A stretch of 64,000 nucleotides of DNA. Origin: Streptomyces sp. NBC_01288 (GTDB taxonomy: Bacteria > Actinomycetota > Actinomycetes > Streptomycetales > Streptomycetaceae). This document shows, in pieces, positions 49,818 through 59,700 of the stretch (positions within the stretch are counted from its first letter, which is position 1; the number at the start of each line of letters is the position of its first letter). The position numbers were made by a program, and so were the translations under genes. The notes below the pieces were generated by a model. It was not told where the DNA came from and searched no databases. It worked only from the letters and a program-made list of their open reading frames with translations. The stretch covers positions 5,703,001 through 5,767,000 of the forward strand of contig NZ_CP108427.1 of assembly GCF_035982055.1 (NCBI RefSeq), written 5' to 3'.

Positions 49818-51242
49818 TTAGGCCACTCGCGGGCGTCCACCGGCCCCGTGCCGGGCCGAGGCGAGCAGCCCGCGCAGGGTGGTCAGCCAGCCCAGGGCGA
49901 TGACCGCGGCGGCGAGGGTGAAGCCGAGGGCGCCGTTCAGCGGCATGACGATGCCGATCGCGCCGCCGAGCACCCAGGCCATCTGGAGCATCGTCTCCGA
50001 GCGCGCGAACGCCGAGGTCCGCACCAGCTCGGGCACGTCCCGCTGGATCAGCGCGTCCAGGGACAGCTTGGCCAGCGCCTGGCAGAACCCGGCCGTGGCG
50101 GCGAGACAGGCCACCAGTACGGCACCGAAGAAGATGGCAGCCGTGACGGCCGCGCCCAGGACCAGCGCGACGACGGTCACGATGATGAGTTCCGGGGCCC
50201 GTTGCCGCAGCCAGGAACCGACCGCCGTACCGAGCGCGTTGCCCACGCCCGCCGCGACGGCGACGATGCCCAGCGACACGGCCGCGCTCTGCCCGGTCAT
50301 CGGGTGCTCGCGCAGCAGGAACGCGAGGAAGAAGGTCAGGAACCCGGAGAGCCAGCGCAGGGCCGCGTTGGCGCCCAGCGCGTGGGTGACGGCGATGCCG
50401 ACCGTGCGCAGCCCCGGCCGCTTGACCTCCTTGGGATGCGGGCCGTGCAGATGGTCCTCGTCCGCCGCGAGCAGCGCCGTGTCCTCGCCCTTGGCCGAGT
50501 CGACCTTGGGGTCCAGGAAGAAACACAGGACCGTACCCGCGACGAAGATCACGAAGGCGCCGTAGAGCGGCCAGGGGTCGCCGATGGCGTGCAGGCCGCC
50601 CGCGATCGGGGCGGCGACGCCGGTGGCGAGGAGCCCGGCGAGGGTGACTCTGGAGTTCGCCTTCACCAGCGAGATGCGGGGTGGCAGCAGTCGGGGCACC
50701 ACGGCGCTTCTGACGACGCCGTACGCCTTCGAGGCGACCAGGGCGCCCAGCGCGGCCGGATACAGCTCCAGGCTGCCGCTGGCGACCGCGCCGGAGATGA
50801 TCAGCGCGAGGAGGGCGCGGGCCAGCATCGCGGCGGCCATGGCGGCGCGCCGCCCGTGCGGAAGTTTGTCGAGCAGGGGCCCGATCACCGGCGCGAGAAC
50901 AGTGAAAGGCGCCATCGTGATCGCGAGATAGAGAGCGACCCGCCCCCGGGCCTCGTCGGTCGGCACGGAAAAGAAGACCGTCGAGGCGAGGGCGACGGTG
51001 ATCATGACGTCGCCGGCGCCGTTCACCGCGTGCAGTTCGATGAGCCGGCCGAGGCCCGACTCGCCCGCGCCGTGGGCGTGGGTGGCCTTGCGGATGCCGC
51101 GGGCGGTACCGGTGACGGGGAAGTGCAGGGCACGACCCATCGCACGGACGGAACCGCTCACCCGGCCCGAACCGCCACCTCGGATGTTCCCCTTCGTGCC
51201 ACCGATCCCGGTGGCACCTTGGGGCGACCTCGCGGCTGCCAC
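49818..51242 (-). CDS. Major facilitator superfamily transporter
   Basis: A 474-residue membrane protein with about 12 hydrophobic segments. The first helices contain GDVMITVALASTVFFSVPTD, LGALVASKAYGVVRSAVVPR and the loop RISLVKANSRVTLAGLL. A cytoplasmic basic N-terminal tail (about 60 residues) precedes the first helix. A long acidic central loop (SAKGEDTALLAADEDHLHGP) separates the halves. Substrate unknown. The GTG at 51242 follows TATGAC. A start far upstream in the same frame is not supported by codon use. Confidence 0.82.
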   Translation of the reverse strand: MAAARSPQGATGIGGTKGNIRGGGSGRVSGSVRAMGRALHFPVTGTARGIRKATHAHGAGESGLGRLIELHAVNGAGDVMITVALASTVFFSVPTDEARGRVALYLAITMAPFTVLAPVIGPLLDKLPHGRRAAMAAAMLARALLALIISGAVASGSLELYPAALGALVASKAYGVVRSAVVPRLLPPRISLVKANSRVTLAGLLATGVAAPIAGGLHAIGDPWPLYGAFVIFVAGTVLCFFLDPKVDSAKGEDTALLAADEDHLHGPHPKEVKRPGLRTVGIAVTHALGANAALRWLSGFLTFFLAFLLREHPMTGQSAAVSLGIVAVAAGVGNALGTAVGSWLRQRAPELIIVTVVALVLGAAVTAAIFFGAVLVACLAATAGFCQALAKLSLDALIQRDVPELVRTSAFARSETMLQMAWVLGGAIGIVMPLNGALGFTLAAAVIALGWLTTLRGLLASARHGAGGRPRVA

Positions 51243-51642
51243 CCCGTCATAGTGCCCCGAGAACGGCGCGAGTAGTGCGGTTACCGCACGTATGGAGGCG
51301 TACGGGGGTGGATTCTGAGCCGTTGCACAGGTCTCAGACCGACCGTTCCATGGTTGTCCGCGGGACCGCCGCGCAGCGCCCGAGAGGCCGCCGGTGTGGG
51401 CGCATGGCGCGGGAGAAGGTAGCGTGCGTAGCGCGCCGTGGCGATTGTTCTCGGCCGCGCGCCTCTCGGCCATCCCGCAGAATGGATGGCGTAGGCGTGC
51501 CCGAGCGCGATCGGGCGCGGACGTCGACGCGGCCCTCCACCAGTGCCTCCAAGGGCCTGGTACATGTCTTTCAGCCGCTCCGTCCGCTCCCTTCGTCACA
51601 CCAGGCGCACCCGTGAGACGGCGTAGGAGAGAAGCGATACCT
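51243..51642. promoter_or_regulatory. Non-coding divergent gap between MFS and DUF3027 genes
   Basis: 400 bp without a gene. Includes a perfect 7-bp-arm palindrome GTGCGGTTACCGCAC at 51275-51289, close to the MFS start, and AGGAGAG before the DUF3027 start. I see nothing else recognisable. Confidence 0.5.
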
Positions 51643-52569
51643 GTGAGCGCAGCGACCACGCGAAGCCGCACCCCCGACCGCCTGTGCGCCGAGGCCGTCG
51701 ACCTCGCCCGTGCCGCAGCCGAGGAGGCCGCCGCACCCGGTGTGGTCGGCGAGCACGCCGGCTTCGAATCCGACGGTGACCGTGTGGTCACGCACTTCTT
51801 CGAATGCAAGGAGTTCGGCTACCGGGGCTGGCGCTGGGCGGTGACGGTCGCGAGGGCGTCCCGCGCGAAGCTGGTGACCCTGGACGAGGTCGTCCTGCTC
51901 CCTGGCCCGGACTCCCTCCTGGCCCCCGAATGGGTCCCGTGGAGCGAACGCCTCCGCCCCGGCGACATGGGCCCCGGCGACCTGCTCCCCACCGACGCGG
52001 AGGACCTCCGCCTGGAGCCCGGCTACACGGGCGAGGACGAGCCCCCGCCGAACTCCGCGGTCTCCGAGGAGATGGCGGAACTGGTGGAGTCGGAGGACGC
52101 GGAGGTGACGGCCGGGGCGCCGTCCGCTCTGCCTGTCGCCCCCACCCGGGGTTCGATCGCGGCGGTGGCCGAGGAACTGGGCATCCGCCGCGCCCGGGTC
52201 CTCTCCCGCTACGGCCTCCACGTCGCCGCCGACCGCTGGGAGGACGGCTTCGGCCCGAAGACCCCGATGGCCCAGGCAGCGCCCGCGGCCTGTGTCAGCT
52301 GCGGCTTCCTGGTCGCGATCGGCGGCTCCCTGGGCCAGGCGTTCGGCGTCTGCGCGAACGAGTTCTCCCCGGCGGACGGCCACGTCGTGTCCCTGTCCTA
52401 CGGCTGCGGCGGCCACTCCGAAGCAGCCGTCATGCCCAAACCGCCCCACCCCCCGGCCCCGGTGATCGACGAGACGATGGTCGACCCGTTCCCGCTGCGG
52501 CCCGCGGCGGATTCGGGGTCGGTGTCGGTGGGCGTGGATGAGGATTCTGCGGAGTTGGGCCACTCGTAG
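51643..52569 (+). CDS. DUF3027 protein with CxxC and paired Cys
   Basis: A 308-residue actinobacterial protein of unknown function. It has the DUF3027 core GYRGWRWAVTVARASRAKLV, GSIAAVAEELGIRRARVLSR (helix-turn-helix-like) and a metal-like CVSCGF...GVCAN...YGCGG Cys cluster near the C terminus. It tends to be conserved near cold-shock or WhiB-type genes in the phylum, from memory. The GTG at 51643 was chosen because AGGAGAG precedes it. Confidence 0.8.
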   Translation: MSAATTRSRTPDRLCAEAVDLARAAAEEAAAPGVVGEHAGFESDGDRVVTHFFECKEFGYRGWRWAVTVARASRAKLVTLDEVVLLPGPDSLLAPEWVPWSERLRPGDMGPGDLLPTDAEDLRLEPGYTGEDEPPPNSAVSEEMAELVESEDAEVTAGAPSALPVAPTRGSIAAVAEELGIRRARVLSRYGLHVAADRWEDGFGPKTPMAQAAPAACVSCGFLVAIGGSLGQAFGVCANEFSPADGHVVSLSYGCGGHSEAAVMPKPPHPPAPVIDETMVDPFPLRPAADSGSVSVGVDEDSAELGHS

Positions 52570-52585
52570 AGGCGTGCCGGTCGGT

Positions 52586-53206
52586 TCACGGCTTGGGCCG
52601 GCCGGTGCCCCTGTCTTCTCCGTAGCGCGGCAGATTCTCCGTGGAGATCGTCCAGTCGGCGATAGTGACGTCCTCGCCGTAGACGAAGTCCTTGCGGGTG
52701 GCGTAGCGGGGGCCGTCGGGGGTGGCGTGGATGTCGGTGAGGACGGCGCCGGTACCGGTGCGAGGGTCGAAGACGGCGTAGATGGGGATCCCGATCAGGG
52801 GATAGTCGCGCATCTTGCCGACCCAGTCGTTGTCCGGGTTGGAGCGGGAGACCACTTCGATGGCGGCGATGAGGGTGTGCGGGTCGAACGAACCTGGGAC
52901 GTCCATGTCCGCCCACGCGATCACCATTACATCCGGATGGCGCATGACGCCCTCGGCTTCGCCTTCCACGTCCGGCGTCCCCGTGTGAGCTACCACTTCC
53001 TCCGGCATGGCCTTCTCCAGGCGCTTGCGAAGATGGAGCGTGGTCAGCTCGTGCGGACTGATGCCCGCCGTCATGTCGTGGATGATTCCTTCCTTGGTGA
53101 TCTCGAATTTGCCCGGGATGGTGTCGTCCATGGACTCAAGGAAGTCCCTCATGGCCCGGTAGGAGTGGGAAGCGCCCCGCTGTGAGTTGTCCGAGGCGAT
53201 GGTCAT
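52586..53206 (-). CDS. Uma2-family endonuclease
   Basis: A 206-residue PD-(D/E)xK-like protein of the Uma2 family, abundant in Streptomyces and of unknown biology. The core YRAMRDFLESMDDTIPGKFE, DVMVIAWADM and LIAAIEVVSRSNPDND carries acidic catalytic residues with the Glu-x-x-Ser. The ATG at 53206 begins one base after the stop of the HTH gene, so they are coupled. Confidence 0.85.
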   Translation of the reverse strand: MTIASDNSQRGASHSYRAMRDFLESMDDTIPGKFEITKEGIIHDMTAGISPHELTTLHLRKRLEKAMPEEVVAHTGTPDVEGEAEGVMRHPDVMVIAWADMDVPGSFDPHTLIAAIEVVSRSNPDNDWVGKMRDYPLIGIPIYAVFDPRTGTGAVLTDIHATPDGPRYATRKDFVYGEDVTIADWTISTENLPRYGEDRGTGRPKP

Positions 53207-53207
53207 G

Positions 53208-54095
53208 CTAGGCGGCCCCTGGAAGATCGGTTCGGCAGTCATGGCAGCGTCCTGGGATAGGTGAGCGGAAGGCGCGGTCGCAGCCCTCGCAGTTCTGGAG
53301 GGGGTGCCGGACCGTCGGCGGTGGCGCCGGTGTCCGGAACGGCGGCGGGGGCGGGAGTTGGGCCGTCAGGCGGTGGGCCAGGAGGGCTGCGGGGCGGCGT
53401 AGGGGGTCGGGTGGCAGGTCCGTGGTGAGCGCGTGGCGTACGGCAGTGGGGCTGACCTCGCGCTCCAGCCACGCCGCGACTCCCGGCGCCAGGTGGGCCG
53501 TGTCGCAGGCCGACAGGAGCAGGCGGGGATCGTGGCGGCGGAGGCCCGTGAGGAGGTCCGTGGCCTGCTGGATGAGGGCGGGGGAGGGGTGGGCCGGGCG
53601 CGGTACGGGCGGGAGCGCCTTACGGGCTGTGTGCTTCTTCGGCCTCTTCGGCGCACTTGGCGTACTCGGCGTCTCCGGGGCATGGCTGTCCCTACGGCCG
53701 CTGCCGGGCTGGTTGCACGAGATCGTGCGGGTGACGATGCGGCCGTCGGGAATCCGGTGCCGTTCGCGACGCAGGTAGCCGTGGGCCTCCAACTCCCGTA
53801 GCGCGGCGGCGATTCGGGTCGTGCCCTCCGGGAAACGGGCCGCCAGCGACTTGATGTCGACGCGGGTGCCCGCCGGGAGGGACTGGATGTGGACGCCGAG
53901 TCCGATCGCGAGCGCCGACAACTCCGGGTGCTGGGCGAGGTGGTTGCCGATCACCGTGAAGCGGGCGGTGTGCCGGGCGTTGTCGTGCGTGAGCCCGCTG
54001 TGGCCGCTGGGCCGCCGGTTCGGGTGGTTCGCGTGAGCGTTGGCGGTGTGCCGGGACTGGGCGCGCGAGGGCGCGCTAATGTCGTACGTATCCAT
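53208..54095 (-). CDS. Winged-helix protein with a C-terminal zinc ribbon
   Basis: A 295-residue DNA-binding protein. The winged-helix region (about 40-115) is GTRVDIKSLAARFPEGTTRI, AAALRELEAHGYLRRERHRI. A long Pro/Ala-rich region follows, then a C-terminal CEGCDR...CHDC Cys4 ribbon. The type is common near mobile or accessory genes in Streptomyces and may be plasmid-derived. Coupled to the Uma2 gene, but a functional link is unknown. Confidence 0.75.
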   Translation of the reverse strand: MDTYDISAPSRAQSRHTANAHANHPNRRPSGHSGLTHDNARHTARFTVIGNHLAQHPELSALAIGLGVHIQSLPAGTRVDIKSLAARFPEGTTRIAAALRELEAHGYLRRERHRIPDGRIVTRTISCNQPGSGRRDSHAPETPSTPSAPKRPKKHTARKALPPVPRPAHPSPALIQQATDLLTGLRRHDPRLLLSACDTAHLAPGVAAWLEREVSPTAVRHALTTDLPPDPLRRPAALLAHRLTAQLPPPPPFRTPAPPPTVRHPLQNCEGCDRAFRSPIPGRCHDCRTDLPGAA

Positions 54096-54309
54096 CGGGA
54101 AGGTCTTGTCTTCCTAGGTGGTCAGGCCCTCGCCTTGGGATTGCCGTCCCGGCGAGGGCCGTCGTATGTCCGCTGTCTGCGGTTGTGTCGCGCTGAGCGT
54201 AGATCACGCAACCTGCCTGGAATCCAGCCCAGTTGATGATGTTCACCCGGATGGGTGAATGGCGAGCCCGGCTGCCGGGAGGGTGGGGTGGGGCTTGGTG
54301 ATGGTCCTT

Positions 54310-54813
54310 TCACCGTCGTGGTTCTTGGGAAAAGGCGCCCCTTGCACCGGAGTTCGGGTTTCCGGGCTTCGGTGCGTGGTCCAGTACCAGCTCCGCCCAG
54401 ACCGTCTTACGGGGGCGCGGTCCCGGGTCCCAGCCCCAGCGGTCGGCGAGCGCCTCGACGATCAGCAGGCCCCGGCCCGACTCCTCGTCCTGCGTGGGGT
54501 GTTGGGGGCGGGGTGGACAGTCACCCCGGGTGTCGGTGACCTCGATGCGCAGGACGCCGCCGACGACGTAGAGCGTCAGTCTGAAATCGCGGCCCGGGAC
54601 GCGACTGTGCGTGGCCGCGTTGGAGGCGAGTTCGGCGACGATCTGGCGGGCCGGGTCCAACGGGACTGCCCAGGCGCGGAGTTGTTCGGTGGCCAGGAGA
54701 CGGGCGAGGCGGGCGCCGCGTCGGGTGGGGGACAACTGCACCGTGAAGTTGCGGATGGGGTTGCCGAGTTGGGGCTTGGGCTGGGCTTCGGAGGCGGTGG
54801 TTTCTTGGATCAC
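54310..54813 (-). CDS. GHKL ATP-binding protein (RsbW-like)
   Basis: A 167-residue histidine-kinase-type ATPase without a kinase HisKA domain. The N box ELASNAATHS, G1-type VTDTRGD and G2 GRGLLIVEALADRWG are in order. Such proteins act as anti-sigma or partner proteins. It is divergent from the XRE-DUF397-DUF397 operon, a recurrent Streptomyces arrangement. Confidence 0.85.
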   Translation of the reverse strand: MIQETTASEAQPKPQLGNPIRNFTVQLSPTRRGARLARLLATEQLRAWAVPLDPARQIVAELASNAATHSRVPGRDFRLTLYVVGGVLRIEVTDTRGDCPPRPQHPTQDEESGRGLLIVEALADRWGWDPGPRPRKTVWAELVLDHAPKPGNPNSGARGAFSQEPRR

Positions 54814-54841
54814 GTCACTCAGCGTGGCCGTGCGTGACTAC

Positions 54842-54895
54842 CGTGAACAGTGACATGGCCGTTGCGTACGGTGACTGTCCAGTCGTTGTCCGGTC
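54842..54895. promoter_or_regulatory. Repeated GTGA motifs in the ATPase/XRE divergent gap
   Basis: GTGAACAGTGAC and GTGACTGTCC, with a further GTGACT just upstream, occur as short direct repeats between the two start sites. They may be contact points of the XRE regulator. Confidence 0.3.
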
Positions 54896-54970
54896 GTGTC
54901 CAGGCTGTCGATACCGGTCGCGCGGGTAGGGGCGTCGCGGCACGGTCGTACGAATCAGGAGGGGTGCGGG

Positions 54971-55837
54971 ATGAGCGAACCGGAGCAGGTCAACGGCGAG
55001 GCGGACGAGCCGGGTTGGGAGGTGGACCCGGACGACGAGTGGGGGTTGGCGGTCCTCGCGACGGTCGGGCGGCAGTTGAAGCTGCGGCGGGAGGCGGTGG
55101 GGATGCGGGCTGCAGACTTTGCGGTGGCGGTGGGATACGGCGAGGACCTGGTCTACAAGATCGAGGGTGGGAAACGGATTCCCCGGCCCGAGTATCTGGA
55201 CAAGTCCGAGGAGGTGCTTCGGGCGGACGGGCTGATCTCGGCGATGAAGGAGGACACCGCCAAGGTCCGGTACCCCAAGAAGGTGCGGGCGTTGGCGAAG
55301 ATGGAGGCCCAGGCGGTCGAGATCGGCGTCTACGAGTGCAACATCATCGCGGGGCTGTTGCAGACGCCGGAGCATGTCCGGTCCGTGATCGAGGCAGCAC
55401 AGCCCCCGTACTCACCGGACGACGTGGAGCGCATGGTTGCCGCCCGTCTGGCCCGGCAATCGGTCTTCGACCGGGACCCGGCTCCGTCGATCCACTTCGT
55501 CTTGGAGGAGGCGGTGCTACGCCGTCCCATCGGGGGCACAATGGCGTGGCGAGGGCAGCTCGAACACCTGCTGGAGGTGGGGAAGCTGCGCAACGTCGTG
55601 CTTCAAGTGATGCCGATGAACTGCGAAGTCCACTCCGGTCTGGACGGGAGGATCGAGGTGCTGAAGTTTCCGGACGGTACGGCGGTGGGGCGTTCCGACG
55701 GTGCGTTCAGCGGTCGCCCGACCACGGATCCGAAACAGCTGCGCATCCTCGAACTGCGGTATGGCACCATCCGGGCGCAGGCTCTCTCCCCACGGGAGTC
55801 GTCGGCCCTCATCGAACAACTGCTGGGAGAGACATGA
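54971..55837 (+). CDS. XRE-family transcription factor with DUF5753 domain
   Basis: A 288-residue regulator. After an acidic N terminus, an HTH domain (VGRQLKLRREAVGMRAADFA, recognition helix GEDLVYKIEGGKRIP) is at about 30-85; a DUF5753 domain with YECNIIAGLLQTPEHVRSVI and LPRTPRP-like positions follows. AGGAGGGG precedes the ATG. The stop overlaps the DUF397 start (ATGA), so regulator and DUF397 are coupled. Confidence 0.88.
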   Translation: MSEPEQVNGEADEPGWEVDPDDEWGLAVLATVGRQLKLRREAVGMRAADFAVAVGYGEDLVYKIEGGKRIPRPEYLDKSEEVLRADGLISAMKEDTAKVRYPKKVRALAKMEAQAVEIGVYECNIIAGLLQTPEHVRSVIEAAQPPYSPDDVERMVAARLARQSVFDRDPAPSIHFVLEEAVLRRPIGGTMAWRGQLEHLLEVGKLRNVVLQVMPMNCEVHSGLDGRIEVLKFPDGTAVGRSDGAFSGRPTTDPKQLRILELRYGTIRAQALSPRESSALIEQLLGET

Positions 55838-56043
55838 TCCGCAAGACCGCTGCCGAGGATGCCTTCGAACTCGCGTGGTTCAAGAGCAGTTACAGCGGCG
55901 GCAACGACGGCGAGTCCTGTGTCGAGATCGCCGTAGCCCCCGACACGGTCCACGTCCGTGACTCCAAGATCGTGGAGGGGCCCCGGTTCACCGTCACTCC
56001 GGCTGCGTGGACGGGGTTCGTGCACCAGCTGGGAGAAGCATGA
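55834..56043 (+). CDS. DUF397 protein, first of two
   Basis: A 69-residue DUF397 protein (LAWFKSSYSGGNDGESCVEI, VHVRDSKIVEGPRF). It overlaps the XRE stop by four bases and its own stop overlaps the next gene by four bases (ATGA). Confidence 0.88.
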   Translation: MIRKTAAEDAFELAWFKSSYSGGNDGESCVEIAVAPDTVHVRDSKIVEGPRFTVTPAAWTGFVHQLGEA

Positions 56044-56249
56044 CGCCGCCGCCCGAACTGGCCTGGTTCGAGAGCAGCTACAGCGACGGGCCCGAGGGCG
56101 ACTCCTGCGTCGAGATCGCGGTAGCGCCCCGCACGGTGCACGTCCGTGACTCCAAGCACACCGAGGGCCCCCGCCTCACCCTCACCTCCACCGCGTGGAC
56201 GGGTTTCGTGCACCAGCCGCTCCCCCGCACCCACCCTCAAAAAGTGTGA
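56040..56249 (+). CDS. DUF397 protein, second of two
   Basis: A 69-residue tandem duplicate of the preceding gene (LAWFESSYSDGPEGDSCVEI, VHVRDSKHTEGPRL). Its stop codon lies inside the left arm of the hairpin that follows, so termination and translation end together. The copy has lost some Gly residues of the first. Confidence 0.88.
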   Translation: MTPPPELAWFESSYSDGPEGDSCVEIAVAPRTVHVRDSKHTEGPRLTLTSTAWTGFVHQPLPRTHPQKV

Positions 56250-56275
56250 CACTTCCCGCCGAAGTGTCACACTTT
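56241..56275. terminator. Hairpin sharing sequence with the otsB/otsA hairpin
   Basis: AAAGTGTGACACTTC (56241-56255) pairs perfectly with 56261-56275 around CCGCC. The GTGTGACACTT segment is identical to the arm of the 10796-10842 hairpin. It is between convergent genes. Confidence 0.75.
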
Positions 56276-56337
56276 CACGGCGAAGGGTCCCCACCTACTG
56301 GGAGACGCGCCGCGCCTCGCCGCCTGGACGGAATTCG

Positions 56338-56610
56338 TCACGCGTCCGCGAACGGGTCGCCCAGGACGCCGGCCAGGCGGATGAGCCCCGGGCCGTCTCC
56401 GTCGGATGTCACCGCCGCGTAGACCGTGTAGGTCCATCCCCGCTCGGCCGCGTACCGGGATGTCGAGGCCAGGACCTCGTCGACGTCGACCTCGCCCAGG
56501 ACCTCGTACTCGTACGCCGTCACCGCCGCCACGTCCCAGAAGTAGACCCGGTACTGGGCATGGTTCTGCTCCCACGCGGTGTCACGGGGATCGATGCCGC
56601 GAACGTCCAT
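56338..56610 (-). CDS. Conserved hypothetical protein (90 residues)
   Basis: A small acidic protein I do not recognise: YRVYFWDVAAVTAYEYEVLG, EVLASTSRYAAERGWTYTVY, DGPGLIRLAGVLGDP. The strand-helix composition and balanced codon use support a real gene. It converges on the DUF397 pair and lies upstream, divergent, of the sacsin-like gene. Confidence 0.6.
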   Translation of the reverse strand: MDVRGIDPRDTAWEQNHAQYRVYFWDVAAVTAYEYEVLGEVDVDEVLASTSRYAAERGWTYTVYAAVTSDGDGPGLIRLAGVLGDPFADA

Positions 56611-56724
56611 GAACCGACCTTAGGGACACGAACCCATCCCCCCGCACCGGACACCCTCCCCGGCAACCCCACCCCCCTCCGCGCGGTACCTTCATCGCGA
56701 CGTCGATGAGGAGAGTGAACGTAC

Positions 56725-59700
56725 GTGAGTAAGTTCGTGCGGCCCGCCGCCGAGGGTGCCGACCCGTTCGGGACCGCCCGTCTGCGGCGTGGGGTGCTCG
56801 ACGCCTGGGCGACCAGCCCGGCCCGGTTCCGGGAGGACGCCAACGCCGAGGAGGACCTCGTCCTCGGCGGGTACCGGGACCGACTCGTCGTCGAGCTCGC
56901 TCAGAACGCCGCCGACGCCGCCGCCCGCGCCGGTGTGGCCGGACGGCTCCGGCTCACCCTCCGCGACGGCGTCCTCTGCGCCGCCAACACCGGCGCCCCC
57001 CTCGACGCGACCGGTGTCGAATCCCTCTCCACCCTCCGCGCCTCCGCGAAGCGCGACGCGGGCGACAGCGCGGTCGGCCGCTTCGGCGTCGGCTTCGCCG
57101 CCGTCGTCGCCGTGACCGACGAACCCGCCGTCCTCGGAAGGCACGGCGGCGTCCGCTGGTCCCTCGCCGAGGCCCGCGCCCTCGCCGACGACACCGCCCG
57201 CCACAGCCCCGGCCTCGGTACCGAGATCCGCCGCCGCGACGGCCACATCCCGCTGCTCCGCCTCCCGTTCGCGGCCGAGGGCACCGCCCCCGACTCCTAC
57301 GACACGGTCGTCATCCTCCCCCTCCGCGACACCGCCGCCGAGGACCTCGCCGAGCGCCTCCTCGGCGCCGTGGACGACGCGCTTCTCCTCGCCCTCCCGG
57401 GGCTGACCGAAGTCGTGGTCGAGGTGGGGGACCAAGAACCCCGGACCCTCACCCGCCGCACCGACCGCGCCGACACCGTCGTGGACGACAGCCGGGACGG
57501 AACCACCCGTTGGCGTACGGTCGCCGCGCACGGGGAACTCGCCAAGGAACTCCTCGCCGACCGCCCCGTCGAGGAGCGGCTGCGGCCCTACTGGTCCATC
57601 ACCTGGGCCGTACCCGTCGACAAGGACGGCACTCCGGCCCGCCCCCGCACCAGCCCGGTCGTGCACGCGCCCACGCCCAGCGACGAACCCCTGGGCGTAC
57701 CCGCCCTGTTGATCGCTTCGCTCCCCCTCGACACCACCCGCCGGCACGCCGCCCCGGGCCCGCTGACCGACTTCGTCGTGGAGCGCGCGGCGGACGCGTA
57801 CGTCGAACTCCTCGCCGCCTGGCGCCCGGTGACCACCGGCATCATCGACCTCGTCCCCGGCCCGCTGGGCAAGGGGGAGCTGGACGGCACCCTGCGCCAG
57901 GCGATCCTGAAGCGCCTGCCGCGCACCTCCTTCCTCCCGCCCGCCATCGAGCCCGACGGTCAGGGCGACGACGACTCCGACCTGCCCGAGTCGCTACGGC
58001 CCCGCGACGCCGAGGTCGTCGAGGGCGCCGGCGCCGACACCGTGCGCGTCCTCGCCGAGGTACTCCCCACCCTCCTCCCGGCCGGCCTCGAACGCCGCGT
58101 GGAACTACGGACGTTGGGCGTGGCCCGCGTCCCCCTCACTGACGCCGTGGACCGGCTGGCCGGCCTGGAGAAGGACCCCGGCTGGTGGCGGCGCCTCTAC
58201 GACAGCCTCGCGGGCGTCGACCCCGACCGGCTCACCGGCCTGCCCGTGCCGCTCGCGGACGGCAGGACGACGATCGGGCCGCGCCAAGTCCTCCTCCCCA
58301 CCGCCGACTCCGCCCGGGTCGAGCCCGAAGTCCTCGCCCGGCTGGGCCTCAAGGTCGCCCACCCGGACGCCGCGCACCCCCTCCTGGAGAAGCTCGGCGC
58401 GCTGCCCGCGACTCCCCGAGCCGTCCTCACGACACCCCAGGTACGGGCCGCCGTGGCCGCCTCCCTCGACGAGGAGGGCGGGGCCATGTGGGACGAAGTC
58501 GCCCCGGACAGCGACGAGTTGGCGGAGACCGTTCTCGCCCTGGTCCGGGACGCGGGCCTGGAACCCGGTGACGAACCCTGGCTCGGCGCCCTCGCCCTGC
58601 CCGACGAGGACGGCGAACTCGCCCCCGCCGGCGAACTGGTCCTCCCCGGCAGCCCGTTCGCCCAGGTGATGCGGGACGACGAACTGGCCTTCGTGGAAGC
58701 CGACTTGGCCGACCGCTGGGGTGAACAGCCCCTCGCCGCCTGCGGAGTCCTCGCCACCTTCGCCCTGGTCCGCGCCACCGACGTGGTCCTCGACCCGGAC
58801 GAACTGGAGCCCCGGGACAGCGACTTCGCGGAACCCGACGACCCCGGCCTCCTGGACTCCGTGGACGTCTGGTCGGAGGACGTCCTCGACCGCTTCCCCG
58901 ACACCCCCGTACCCCCCGTCGCCACCGAACTCGTCGCCGTACGCGACCTCGACCTCGTCGACGAGGACCGCTGGCCCCAGGCCCTCGCGCTCCTCGCCCG
59001 GCCCCCGCTCCGCGACGCGATCACCCAACAGGTCCGCATCCTCATGCCGGACGGCACCCACGAGGTCGTACGGTCCTACACGGCCTGGTGGTTGCGCGGC
59101 CACCCGGTACTCGACGGCCGCCGCCCGGCCGGCCTCCTGGCGGCAGGCGGCGACCCGCTCCTGCGCGGCCTCTACGACGAGGCCGACGCGACCGGCTTCG
59201 ACGACGAGCAGGTGCTGCGGGCCCTCGGTGTACGGACCTCCGTCGCCGCACTGCTCGAAGAACCGGGCGGGGCGGCCGAGTTGCTCGACCGCCTCGCCGA
59301 CCCCGACCGCGAGGTCACCGGCACCCAACTGCACGCCCTGTACAGCGCGTTGGCCGACCTCGACCCGGAACAGGTGACCCTCCCGGACGACCTGCGCGCC
59401 GTGGTCGACGGCGAGGTGACGGTCGTGGACGCGGCGGACGCCGTGGTCGTCGACTCACCCGACCTGCTCCCCTTCACCGCCGGCACCCCACTCCTCCCCG
59501 TACGCCCGTCCAGGGCGGCCGAGTTGGCCGAACTCTTCCAGGTCCGCCGCCTGAGCGAGTCGATCACCGGCGAGGTCACCTCGGAGGGCACCGAGCACGA
59601 CGTACCGGAATCCGTCCGGACGCTCCTGGGCCCCCGCACCCCCGCGACCTACGTCGAACACGACGAACTCGTCGTGGACGGCGTCGAGATCGACTGGCGC

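Noticed and set aside
49818..51809. A 663-residue reading of the MFS gene
   Set aside because: The extra N terminus covers the intergenic region and the start of DUF3027 on the other strand, and is not membrane-like or coding-like.
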